This document shows, piece by piece, positions 27,528 to 36,851 of a DNA stretch of 64,000 bases. The stretch is from Rikenellaceae bacterium (GTDB lineage Bacteria; Bacteroidota; Bacteroidia; Bacteroidales; Rikenellaceae). The position numbers and the translations under genes were made by a program. Location of the stretch: assembly GCA_015060065.1 (NCBI GenBank), contig SUZF01000012.1:1-64000 (forward strand). Reading direction: 5' to 3'. Position 1 is the stretch's first letter. Each line of letters opens with the position of its first letter. A model generated the notes under the pieces. That model worked only from the letters and a program-made list of their open reading frames with translations, searched no databases and was not told the DNA's origin.

Positions 27528-28110
27528 TTTCTTTAAGTATTATATGTTTGACACTATGTTTTAAGGCTTCATTAATATTTTTTTGTTCATTTTCTACAAT
27601 CCATATATTTCCAGGATTTAGTTGTAGTTTGTTGATTGCTACTTCGAATTTATTGTGGTTGCCATCGCAATCAGTTCTTGTTATCATTGAATCAAATTTA
27701 TCTTTCAAGTTATAATATTCAAGGGTTTGATTAACTCTATCTGCACTAGCGTTACTAACCAAAATACACCTATTGGTGATCGATACATTTTCTAACAGTT
27801 CCACAACATCTATTACTAGCGATGCTTGATCTATATTTTCTTTATATATAATAGACTTAATAGATATAATCTCGGATAACTGCTCTTTTGATATCCAATA
27901 AAGTTTGTTACTTACATCCTCTCGGCGAATACGAACAATATCAGTAAATAGATTGTCGTAATTTTTGCCCAATACCTGCTGTATTGCAGATTTATAGGCT
28001 ACATTGTTAATGTCATCTGTATTGACCAATGTGTTATCCATATCAAAGAGTATGACATCGGTAGGAGATATTAATGGTATTAATTCCAATAAATTTTCAA
28101 TCTTAACCAT
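27499..28110 (-). CDS. HAD-superfamily hydrolase, first gene of the accessory operon
   Basis: A 203-residue HAD phosphatase-like protein. Motif I is FDMDNTLVN (nucleophile Asp23, acid/base Asp25), with a helical cap at about 35-100, motif II Ser119 in LVSNAS, and motif III Lys154. Motif IV reads VENEQKN (172-178): the usual acidic metal ligands are Glu-Asn-Glu rather than Asp-containing, so metal binding may be altered. It overlaps the phosphoribosyltransferase frame, and together they suggest sequential chemistry on a phosphoribosylated compound. It starts about 60 bases after the end of the 6S-like RNA on the same strand. Confidence 0.8.
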   Translation of the reverse strand: MVKIENLLELIPLISPTDVILFDMDNTLVNTDDINNVAYKSAIQQVLGKNYDNLFTDIVRIRREDVSNKLYWISKEQLSEIISIKSIIYKENIDQASLVIDVVELLENVSITNRCILVSNASADRVNQTLEYYNLKDKFDSMITRTDCDGNHNKFEVAINKLQLNPGNIWIVENEQKNINEALKHSVKHIILKENENIYYFPE

Positions 28111-28171
28111 ATAGGCCTTCGTGGGTAATCACCTTTGCCTTACAACCCCGATTTGGCTGGTTAGTATAAAA

Positions 28172-28380
28172 AAGAAAGTGTGAGGTTGATTAGTTTATAC
28201 GATTGGAGGTTCTGGAATACCTACTGCGAATAAACAATACCCCACACTCGTATCTATCTACAAGAATGGGGCACAAACACCCATATTGAAGAGTCAATAC
28301 GGAGTGACGAGTGTGATTGCTACTCTCGCAGTATTCGAAATTTTCCAGATTTCCAATCGAGAATAAAAGCTAATACACTT
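28172..28380 (-). ncRNA. Long-hairpin RNA, probable 6S RNA
   Basis: On the minus strand about 205 nt fold into one long interrupted hairpin. Outer pairs are AAGTGT with ACACTT, ATTAG with CTAAT, CGATTGGA (28352-28359) with TCCAATCG (28200-28207), CTGGAA with TTCCAG, and TACTGCGA (28326-28333) with TCGCAGTA (28222-28229). An open bubble of 10 and 13 nt follows, then inner stem CACACTCGT (28307-28315) with ACGAGTGTG (28243-28251). A T-rich tail follows the outer stem at 28167-28175 and a -7 box TATTTTTG sits at 28385-28392, about 5-7 bases before the 5' end. The large central bubble between two stems is the shape of 6S RNA, which binds housekeeping RNA polymerase holoenzyme. No open frame fits. 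Identification as 6S is by structure, not by alignment. Confidence 0.7.
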
Positions 28381-28384
28381 TCAT

Positions 28385-28392
28385 CAAAAATA
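28385..28392 (-). promoter_or_regulatory. -7 box of the 6S-like RNA
   Basis: TATTTTTG on the minus strand fits TAnnTTTG and is positioned to start transcription at the base of the long hairpin. A clear -33 TTTG is not seen at the usual spacing. Confidence 0.5.
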
Positions 28393-28487
28393 TGTCTGCC
28401 ATAGCCTACATTCGGCTCGACATCACAAAATTAAATAATTTCTACCAAATCAACAATATCCGACTTTAAGAAAATGAAAATATAGAT

Positions 28488-28526
28488 AAAAAATAAGAGT
28501 GATGAAGATTCCATCACTCTTATTTT
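28488..28526. terminator. Bidirectional terminator after purT
   Basis: Perfect 14-bp stem AAATAAGAGTGATG/CATCACTCTTATTT (28491-28504 with 28512-28525) flanked by A and T runs. It ends leftward transcription from purT. Confidence 0.9.
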
Positions 28527-28570
28527 GACCGTGTTGCCTTATTATGTTTGCAACGTCAATTCAAAAATCG

Positions 28571-28613
28571 CCAATTCTCAATTATCAATTGTCAATTGTC
28601 AATTGTCAATTGG
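28571..28613. repeat. AATTGAN heptamer array at the purT stop
   Basis: About six degenerate copies of a 7-base unit (TCAATTG, TCAATTA, TCAATTC on the plus strand) run up to the purT stop codon. In purT sense orientation they read AATTGAC/AATTGAT/AATTGAG, the same orientation as at rluB and miaB. The rest of 28381-28570 holds only the RNA promoter and the terminator. Confidence 0.85.
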
Positions 28614-29783
28614 TTAATACACTTCGACTTTTGCGGCTGCGGCCTTGGTCTTGTCGCGCAACTCGTCGAGGTCGCTACCCTTCGGTGCGTAGCGGACAAC
28701 AACGCCCATACGGCGGTTGAGTTTGGTGTAGGGCTTGCCGAAGATACGCAAGTAGGTATTCTCCTCGGCGCAAACCTCCTCCTCGCCTCGATAGTTCGGG
28801 CGCTCCTTGCTTGCGATGGGAGACAAGATTACTGCACTCGCACCCATTCTTTCGAGTGTGATGCCCGGAATCGGCAGGCCGAGAACTGCGCGCAGGTGCA
28901 ACTCGAACTCGTTGAGATTCTGCGTGCCGGCAAGCGTAACCATACCCGTATCGTGCGGGCGGGGCGATAACTCCGAAAAATAGACGCCGTTCTCGTGGCT
29001 CAAAAAGAACTCCACGCCCCAAATACCGGCACCGGTGAGGGCCCTCGTTACAGCCTCTGCCATGCGCTGTGCCTCGCGCAGATGCTCCTCCGAGATGGGC
29101 GCAGGCTGGAAACTCTCGCGGTAGTCACCACCCTTCTGGATGTGTCCGATGGGCGGGCAGAAGAGTGTGGGTCCGTTCTTCTGGGTCACGGTGAGCAGTG
29201 TAATTTCGCTATCGAAGTGGATAAACTCCTCGATAATCAACTCGCGGATATCACCACGACTGCCACTGCAACCGTAGTCCCATGCAGCCTGCAAATCCTC
29301 GCGAGTCTTGACGAGTGACTGACCCTTGCCCGAAGAGGACATCAACGGCTTGACCACACAGGGAAAACCGACCTTCTCGGCAGCCTCGCACAACTCCTCG
29401 TAGGACTTGGCGTAGAAATATTTTGCGGTCTTCAAACCGAGTTCTTTGGCAGCGAGGTCACGGATGGCCTTGCGATTCATCGTGAAATTTACAGCCTTGG
29501 CGCTCGGCACGACCTGAACGCCACGCTTCTCCCACTCATAGAGGCGCTCGGTGCGGATAGCCTCGATTTCGGGGACTACGATGTCGGGGTTATGCTTTGC
29601 AATTATAGCATCGAGAGCATCGCCATCGAGCATGTCGAATACCTCACACTCGTCTGCTACCTGCATTGCCGGTGCGCCTGCATACGAATCGCATGCGATA
29701 ACGTGCTGACCTTTGCGCTGTGCTGCGATGACGAACTCTTTGCCAAGTTCGCCCGAACCCAAAAGAAGGATTTTCTTTGTCAT
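28614..29783 (-). CDS. purT: Formate-dependent phosphoribosylglycinamide formyltransferase
   Basis: A 389-residue ATP-grasp enzyme that formylates GAR using formate and ATP in purine synthesis. The start [21 protein letters not shown] is the PurT N-terminal Rossmann motif. Also present are [12 protein letters not shown], the ATP-grasp loop [12 protein letters not shown], and the metal-binding GVEFFLS and [15 protein letters not shown]. Length is normal. It is monocistronic, ending in a heptamer repeat array and a terminator at 28488-28526. Confidence 0.96.
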   Translation of the reverse strand: MTKKILLLGSGELGKEFVIAAQRKGQHVIACDSYAGAPAMQVADECEVFDMLDGDALDAIIAKHNPDIVVPEIEAIRTERLYEWEKRGVQVVPSAKAVNFTMNRKAIRDLAAKELGLKTAKYFYAKSYEELCEAAEKVGFPCVVKPLMSSSGKGQSLVKTREDLQAAWDYGCSGSRGDIRELIIEEFIHFDSEITLLTVTQKNGPTLFCPPIGHIQKGGDYRESFQPAPISEEHLREAQRMAEAVTRALTGAGIWGVEFFLSHENGVYFSELSPRPHDTGMVTLAGTQNLNEFELHLRAVLGLPIPGITLERMGASAVILSPIASKERPNYRGEEEVCAEENTYLRIFGKPYTKLNRRMGVVVRYAPKGSDLDELRDKTKAAAAKVEVY

Positions 29784-29943
29784 ATAGAATGGTTGTTTTC
29801 TGTTACTTGTTGCAAATGTACCTATTTATAATATGTGGGCGATTGCATGCTGCGGCTTTTTATCGACAAAGTTTCATCAAAAAACGATGTATGGTGGAAA
29901 TGGGTTAGTTGGGGATTTTTGTTTTGGGTGAGGTTGTGGGCTT

Positions 29944-30523
29944 GCGCATAAATGCTACCAAACAAAAAAACGACTGATGCTATCAGTCGTTGGTCGAGAA
30001 AAACCTCGTGGAGGTGGCGGGAGTCGAAGGGCGAGCCGGATGGCTCGTTCTCGCGAGGATGCCATATTGGCGTAGGCTTGTAAAGCCGAGCAATAAACAA
30101 ATTACTATCCTCGCAACCCCACAATCAGTAAGCACAGCCGCGACCTCTCTCGACCAGGAGTTGCGAACTCTCGCTTTTTGTTTGAGAGCATGGGCGCTTG
30201 CGCATAAATGCTACCAAACAAAAAAACGACTGATGTTATCAGTCGTTGGTCGAGAAAAAACCTCGTGGAGGTGGCGGGCGTTGAAGGACGAGCCGAAAGG
30301 CTCGTTCTCGCGAGGATGCCATATTGGGGCGTAGGCTTGTAAAGCCGAGCAATAAACAAATTACTATCCTCGCAACCCCACAATCAGTGAGCACAGCCGC
30401 GACCTCTCTCGACCATGAGTTGCGAACTCTAAATTTTTGTTTGAGAGCATGGGCGCTTGCGCATAAATGCTACCAAACAAAAAAACGACTGATGCTATCA
30501 GTCGTTGGTCGAGAAAAACCTCG
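29944..30523. repeat. Tandem ~257-bp repeats carrying copies of the tmRNA 3' end and terminator
   Basis: The block starting CTTGCGCATAAATGCTACC recurs at 29941, 30197 and 30456 (steps of 256 and 259). Each copy holds the tmRNA terminator stem (29969-29991, 30225-30247, 30484-30506) and the last about 20 nt of tmRNA (GTGGAGGTGGCGGG on the plus strand). Only the third copy leads into a full tmRNA. Copies 1 and 2 continue into a shared 160-base segment without a credible gene; open frames crossing them are translations of the repeat. The remaining 29784-29940 shows nothing recognisable. Confidence 0.9.
30479..30506 (-). terminator. tmRNA terminator
   Basis: On the minus strand the stem AACGACTGAT/ATCAGTCGTT with loop AGC is followed by a run of seven T. 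Two further copies lie in the downstream tandem repeat. Confidence 0.9.
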
Positions 30524-30923
30524 TGGAGGTGGCGGGAGTCGAACCCGCGTCCAAACAAGGAACCCAAAAGCTTTCTACACGTTTAGCCGACCATTTCATC
30601 CTTCTACCCGCATCCGGCAGGCGGCAGCCTAACGCGAGTCCCAGTCCCTTAATTTCGCCCTGCGGTCGGGACTACCGCAACGCTATCTCTTAATTGATGA
30701 TACCCCGTAAAAGGCGCAATTAAAGAGCGGAACCGCGCCTTGGGATACTCGTCGTCAAGCCTCCTTGGGCTTGTCGATTAAGCCAATTTTCCTTGAAAAT
30801 TAGGCAGCGAGTGCATAGCTATTATTGCCATTTGTAGTTTGAGCGTCGGGATTAACGAGCCGCCACACAGCGCTCGACGTGCTTACAATCAAATTCTACC
30901 TGCTGTCAAAACCGGTCACCCCC
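30524..30923 (-). ncRNA. ssrA: Transfer-messenger RNA (tmRNA)
   Basis: A 400-nt RNA that rescues stalled ribosomes. The 5' end GGGGGUG (30923-30917) pairs with CACCUCC near the 3' end (30531-30525), with discriminator A at 30524. The T-arm reads GCGGGTTCGACTCCCGC. The tag reading frame lies at 30829-30800 and encodes GNNSYALAA, starting with a GGC resume codon and ending with TAA; the YALAA end is the protease degron. The bases after the discriminator are CGA, so the CCA end is not encoded and must be added after processing. Confidence 0.95.
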
Positions 30924-30957
30924 GATTTTGTGGTGCAAAATTGCTGTAATGCGAGTG

Positions 30958-30990
30958 CAAATATAGTGAAATTCGCAGAATAATTGCAAA
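30958..30990 (-). promoter_or_regulatory. tmRNA promoter
   Basis: Minus-strand -7 box TATATTTG (30958-30965) and -33 TTTG (30987-30990) are 21 bases apart. Start expected near 30951, leaving a leader of about 28 nt to be removed by RNase P. Confidence 0.8.
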
Positions 30991-30994
30991 AAAA

Positions 30995-31513
30995 TTAGCG
31001 CAACACCTTCTCATACGCCACGCGGGGCGAGCCGTCGCTGACGTAAATCGTGCCACATCGCACAAAACCGAGACGAGCGCAGAGTGCGTGCATATAGCGA
31101 TTGTCGGTGTGAGTGTCGATGCGGAAACTGTCGCAGTGTTGTTCGACGGCAAGAGCCTCTACCCTACGCACAAATTCGGTGGCGATACCACGATGCTTGA
31201 ATCTGTCGGCAACAGCAAGACGATGAACTACAACATATTGCGCGTTTTCGTCTGTCAGCCACCTGCCGTCATCAATTCGTGCATACGTAGGCTCCGTGCC
31301 AAATATTGCGGCACAATATGCTATAACTTCGCATCCCTCCTCCGAGCAGAGAACAAGCCCCACCCCAGAAAGGATGTCCGCCTCGATAGACGAGCGGTCG
31401 GGATAGCCATTCTGCCATTGGTCTATGCCGAGTCGAGCCATTTGCGCTTGTGCCTCGTCAATGATGCGACAGATGGTGTCGATATCCGAAATTTTAGCCG
31501 TGCGTAAAATCAT
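30995..31513 (-). CDS. GNAT-family N-acetyltransferase
   Basis: A 172-residue acetyl-CoA-dependent acetyltransferase; the start at 31513 (MILRTAKISDID) is the standard GNAT opening, whereas the 11-residue extension upstream is hydrophobic and unlikely. The acetyl-CoA motif is VVHRLAVADRFKHRGIATEFVRRVE and the C-terminal strand area FRIDTHTDNRYMHALCARLGF. Substrate unknown. The end of the gene lies about 70 bases upstream of the tmRNA start. Confidence 0.85.
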   Translation of the reverse strand: MILRTAKISDIDTICRIIDEAQAQMARLGIDQWQNGYPDRSSIEADILSGVGLVLCSEEGCEVIAYCAAIFGTEPTYARIDDGRWLTDENAQYVVVHRLAVADRFKHRGIATEFVRRVEALAVEQHCDSFRIDTHTDNRYMHALCARLGFVRCGTIYVSDGSPRVAYEKVLR

Positions 31514-31611
31514 TGTTTCGAAAATTAACACGACAAAATTAACCATTTTTGCGTGCTTTGGTCTATTTCGGCACGATAATCTCTCATATAAGAGTAAAAA
31601 ATGAGAGTATT

Positions 31612-32361
31612 ATGAAACGAATAGTATTGTTGCGCCATGGCGAGAGTATGTGGAATAAGGAGAATCGCTTTACGGGTTGGACTGATATCAGTTTGAGCGA
31701 ACAGGGAATTACCGAGGCTTACGAAGCGGGTATAACGCTACGTACAAGCGGTTTTGACTTTCGGCTGGCTTATACCTCAATGCTCAAACGGGCTGTTAAG
31801 ACATTGGACTGCGTACTCGATGCAATGGACCGCAGTTGGGTGCAGGTCGAGAAGTCGTGGCGACTAAACGAGAAGCATTATGGGGCTTTGCAGGGGCTGA
31901 ATAAGGCCGAGACAGCGGCTCTGTATGGGGATTGGCAGGTCTATAAGTGGCGGAGGAGTTTCGATGTTGCCCCGAAGCCTGTACCCGAAATCTCGGAGGC
32001 AAATCCTGCCAACGACACACGCTATCGCGATGTGCCACGCTGTGAGTTACCGCTGACCGAGTCGCTGAAAGATACAGTCGAGAGGGTTATACCCTATTGG
32101 AAATGTGAGATTTTTAGGCAACTCGCTTATTATGACGATATTCTGGTTGTGGCGCACGGAAACTCGTTGCGGGCAATTATTAAATATGTCAAGGGAATCT
32201 CCGATGATGATATTTCGGAACTGAACATCCCGACCGCCACACCTTATGTTCTCGAATTTGATGATTCGGGGTTGCTGACGAATGATTTTTATCTGGGCGA
32301 CGAGGCGAAGATTCGCGAAAAGGCAGCGGCGGTGGCTCGCCAAGGTGTGTCAAAACCATGA
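31612..32361 (+). CDS. gpmA: 2,3-bisphosphoglycerate-dependent phosphoglycerate mutase
   Basis: A 249-residue glycolytic enzyme that interconverts 3- and 2-phosphoglycerate. The catalytic RHGE near residue 8, the [11 protein letters not shown] segment, the substrate region [14 protein letters not shown] and the second His in VAHGNSLRA are all present. The ATG at 31612 gives the standard N-terminus; an upstream open extension is ignored. Followed by deoD with its own promoter. Confidence 0.95.
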   Translation: MKRIVLLRHGESMWNKENRFTGWTDISLSEQGITEAYEAGITLRTSGFDFRLAYTSMLKRAVKTLDCVLDAMDRSWVQVEKSWRLNEKHYGALQGLNKAETAALYGDWQVYKWRRSFDVAPKPVPEISEANPANDTRYRDVPRCELPLTESLKDTVERVIPYWKCEIFRQLAYYDDILVVAHGNSLRAIIKYVKGISDDDISELNIPTATPYVLEFDDSGLLTNDFYLGDEAKIREKAAAVARQGVSKP

Positions 32362-32375
32362 TTTTGGCTCGAAAA

Positions 32376-32407
32376 TTTGGCATTTTACGCGATTTTGCCT
32401 ATCTTTG
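32376..32407 (+). promoter_or_regulatory. deoD promoter
   Basis: -33 TTTG (32376-32379) and -7 TATCTTTG (32400-32407) with a 20-base gap. Start near 32414, 15 nt before the ATG. Confidence 0.8.
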
Positions 32408-32428
32408 AGCAAATAACAATAAAGAATT

Positions 32429-33139
32429 ATGGCAAATACTCCGACAGCGCATATTGGCGCGAAATATGGCGAAATCGCCGAGAAGGTAATTATGGCAGGT
32501 GACCCGTTGCGTGCCAAGTTTATGGCAGAGACCTATTTGGAAAATCCGGTACTCTTCAATGAGGTGCGCGGAATGTATGGTTATACAGGAACATATAAGG
32601 GCAAACGAATCTCGATTATGGGTCACGGAATGGGTATTCCGTCGATTGGTATCTACACGTTTGAACTATTTAATTTTTACGGAGTTAAGACGATTATCCG
32701 AACCGGTTCAGCAGGTGCTTATGACCCCGATTTGCATATCGGCGACATTGTGATTGCAATGGGTTCTTGTACCAACTCGAACTACATGGCGCAATACAAT
32801 CTCCCCGGTACGTTTGCACCGATTGCGGACTATGGTTTGGTGCGCAGTGCTGCGGATAAGGCAGAGGAGTTGGGCGTGAATTACAAGGTCGGAAATATAC
32901 TTGCAAGCGACACTTTTTACAGCGACTCGCCCGAAGGGTGGAAGCAGTGGCAGAAGATGGGTGTGCTGGCGGTCGAGATGGAGGCGGTGGCTCTCTATGC
33001 AAATGCTGCACGTAGCGGAAATAAAGCGCTGGTTATCTGCACGATATCCGACTCTCTGGTAACAGGTGAAGATACCACGAGCGAGGCTCGACAGAAGAGT
33101 TTTACCGATATGATGCAGATTGCGCTCGATATCATTTAG
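32429..33139 (+). CDS. deoD: Purine-nucleoside phosphorylase (DeoD type)
   Basis: A 236-residue hexameric-type enzyme that cleaves purine nucleosides with phosphate. It starts MANTPTAHIGAKYGEIA, has the phosphate-binding MAGDPLRAKF, the base/ribose site VEMEAVALY and the catalytic Asp region ISDSLVTGE. Normal length. It has a consensus promoter and a terminator at 33185-33211. Confidence 0.96.
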   Translation: MANTPTAHIGAKYGEIAEKVIMAGDPLRAKFMAETYLENPVLFNEVRGMYGYTGTYKGKRISIMGHGMGIPSIGIYTFELFNFYGVKTIIRTGSAGAYDPDLHIGDIVIAMGSCTNSNYMAQYNLPGTFAPIADYGLVRSAADKAEELGVNYKVGNILASDTFYSDSPEGWKQWQKMGVLAVEMEAVALYANAARSGNKALVICTISDSLVTGEDTTSEARQKSFTDMMQIALDII

Positions 33140-33184
33140 TGCGTTTAGACTTTTCATCGGTCGTTGCGATAAAAAAGTTTTATG

Positions 33185-33211
33185 AGAGGCGGAAAATTCT
33201 GCCTCTTTTTT
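33185..33211 (+). terminator. deoD terminator
   Basis: Stem AGAGGC/GCCTCT with inner GAA/TTC pairs, followed by TTTTT. Confidence 0.8.
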
Positions 33212-33269
33212 GTGCAATAATTCGTCAATTTTAATTATATTTGTCAAATATAATTATCACTACAAAAAT

Positions 33270-34010
33270 ATGTCCGGAAAGAGCGTTATAAAACTGAAAG
33301 ATGTTGCTATATACCATGCCGAAGACCCCTTCGTGGAGTTGTCGGCTGCGGAGTTGAAAAGAAAGGGTCATTTGGTGCTGTCGGATGTAAATCTCTCGGT
33401 CGAGGAGGGCGAATTTGTTTATCTTATCGGCAGGGTCGGCAGCGGAAAAAGTTCCTTACTCAAAACTTTATATGCCGAACTGCAACTCGTTGAAGGCGAG
33501 GGAGAAGTAGTTGGCTTCGATTTATCAAAATTAAGACGTAAAGATATACCTATGTTGCGTCGCAGTATGGGCATCGTTTTTCAGGATTATCAACTGCTCA
33601 CAGATCGCAATGTCTTCGATAACCTCTACTATGTGATGAAGGCTACGGGATGGCGGAGCGATGCTGATATTCGCGAGCGAATTGACGAGGTGTTGAAGAT
33701 GACCGGATTGGAGAGCAAGGATTTTAAGATGCCATTCGAACTTTCGGGTGGCGAGCAGCAACGATTGGTTATTGCCCGCGCCCTGCTCAATAAGCCCTCG
33801 CTGATACTTGCCGACGAGCCTACGGGTAACCTCGACCCGGTGACGGCTGATGGTATTATCAAGTTGTTTCATAATATCGCCAAGAGCGGCTGTGCGGTGA
33901 TTATGTCCACCCACAATACGGCAATTATTGAGGATTTTCCCTCGCGCACACTGCTCTTTTCGCACGGCAAGATCCGCGAGATTGATGTGAATGAAAAATT
34001 AGGGTGTTAA
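33270..34010 (+). CDS. ftsE: Cell-division ABC ATPase FtsE
   Basis: A 246-residue ABC-type ATPase. Walker A is GRVGSGKSS, the signature LSGGEQQRL, Walker [13 protein letters not shown], followed by the switch His in STHN. The EGEFVYLIG opening and single short domain match FtsE, which with FtsX regulates peptidoglycan hydrolases at division. No ftsX is adjacent, as is usual in Bacteroidetes. The start at 33270 (MSGKSVIKL) is chosen because a -7 box TATATTTG at 33236-33243 lies downstream of the longer frame's start. Confidence 0.85.
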   Translation: MSGKSVIKLKDVAIYHAEDPFVELSAAELKRKGHLVLSDVNLSVEEGEFVYLIGRVGSGKSSLLKTLYAELQLVEGEGEVVGFDLSKLRRKDIPMLRRSMGIVFQDYQLLTDRNVFDNLYYVMKATGWRSDADIRERIDEVLKMTGLESKDFKMPFELSGGEQQRLVIARALLNKPSLILADEPTGNLDPVTADGIIKLFHNIAKSGCAVIMSTHNTAIIEDFPSRTLLFSHGKIREIDVNEKLGC

Positions 34011-34024
34011 AACGTAGTTTTAAG

Positions 34025-34056
34025 TTTGGAAATATCAGACAAAATATCTATATTTG
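34025..34056 (+). promoter_or_regulatory. gyrB promoter
   Basis: -33 TTTG (34025-34028) and -7 TATATTTG (34049-34056), 20 bases apart. Start near 34063, 30 nt before the ATG. Confidence 0.82.
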
Positions 34057-34077
34057 TACGATTTATCAGGCACATAA

Positions 34078-36054
<1,977 letters not shown>

Positions 36055-36066
36055 TTTGAAGTAAAG

Positions 36067-36110
36067 AGTGAGGATTGTGCCTACCATGGGTGCAATCCTT
36101 ACTTTATATA
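36067..36110 (+). terminator. Hairpin after gyrB
   Basis: AGTGAGGATTG pairs with CAATCCTTACT (one G-T), followed by TTATAT. Weak T tail. Confidence 0.55.
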
Positions 36111-36139
36111 AATGACGAAACAATCTAAAACTCAAAGTT

Positions 36140-36760
36140 ATGGATATCACCGTGATTGGCGTTGCCGGAGGTACCGGTTCGGGCAAGAGTACATTGGTAA
36201 AGCGTTTGCAGGAGGCGTTCAAGGATGATGATGTGGCTACAATCTGCCACGACTATTACTACAAAGCGCACCCCGAATTGACCTATGAGGAGCGTACAAA
36301 ACTTAATTACGACCACCCGAAGGCGTTTGATACAGATATGATGGTCGAGCATATTAAGGCGTTGAAGAGCAATGTGCCGGTTGAACGACCCGTCTATTCG
36401 TTTGTGGAGCATAACCGCACGGAGGAGAAGGTGATGGTTAAGCCCTCGAAGGTTATTATCGTGGATGGAATCCTGATATTCGAGAATAAAGAGTTGCGCG
36501 ACTTGATGGATATCAAGGTCTTTGTCGATACGGATGCAGATATTCGTCTTGCACGTCGAATCTTGCGCGATGTTCGCGAGAGAGGACGCTCGATGGAGTC
36601 GGTTATCACACAATACACATCGACCGTAAAGCCTATGCACGAGGAGTTTGTCGAGCCGTCGAAGAAGTATGCCGACGTGATTATCCCGGAGGGCGGCTTC
36701 AATTCGGTGGCTGTGTCGATGCTTATTCACAACATCCGCTCGCTGATAGAGAAGAAATAA
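36140..36760 (+). CDS. udk: Uridine kinase
   Basis: A 206-residue P-loop kinase that phosphorylates uridine and cytidine. Walker A is GGTGSGKST near residue 11; the DYYYK and NYDHPKAFD segments and the RRILRDVRERGRS lid region are characteristic. Normal length. Converges on mutS across a bidirectional terminator. Confidence 0.95.
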   Translation: MDITVIGVAGGTGSGKSTLVKRLQEAFKDDDVATICHDYYYKAHPELTYEERTKLNYDHPKAFDTDMMVEHIKALKSNVPVERPVYSFVEHNRTEEKVMVKPSKVIIVDGILIFENKELRDLMDIKVFVDTDADIRLARRILRDVRERGRSMESVITQYTSTVKPMHEEFVEPSKKYADVIIPEGGFNSVAVSMLIHNIRSLIEKK

Positions 36761-36810
36761 CCGGTGGCAGAAGTTGCCTCGGAGAAGAGGTGGCAATAGG
36801 AAGTAATGGC

Positions 36811-36851
36811 AATAAAGTAGGGCTTGAATCAACTTCAAGCCCTACTTTATT
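36811..36851. terminator. Bidirectional terminator between udk and mutS
   Basis: Perfect 17-bp stem AATAAAGTAGGGCTTGA with its complement at 36835-36851. It overlaps the last two bases of mutS. Confidence 0.92.

Noticed and set aside
28176..28380. Long inverted repeat as a MITE or insertion-sequence remnant
   Set aside because: No target-site duplication or transposase is seen; the -7 box, T tail and central bubble fit an RNA better. Not fully excluded.
29822..30632. Several short frames across the ssrA repeats (phrases like WGCEDSNLFIARLYKP and FDSRHLHEVFLDQR)
   Set aside because: They translate the tmRNA-like 3' ends and terminators of the tandem repeat, a familiar source of false proteins.
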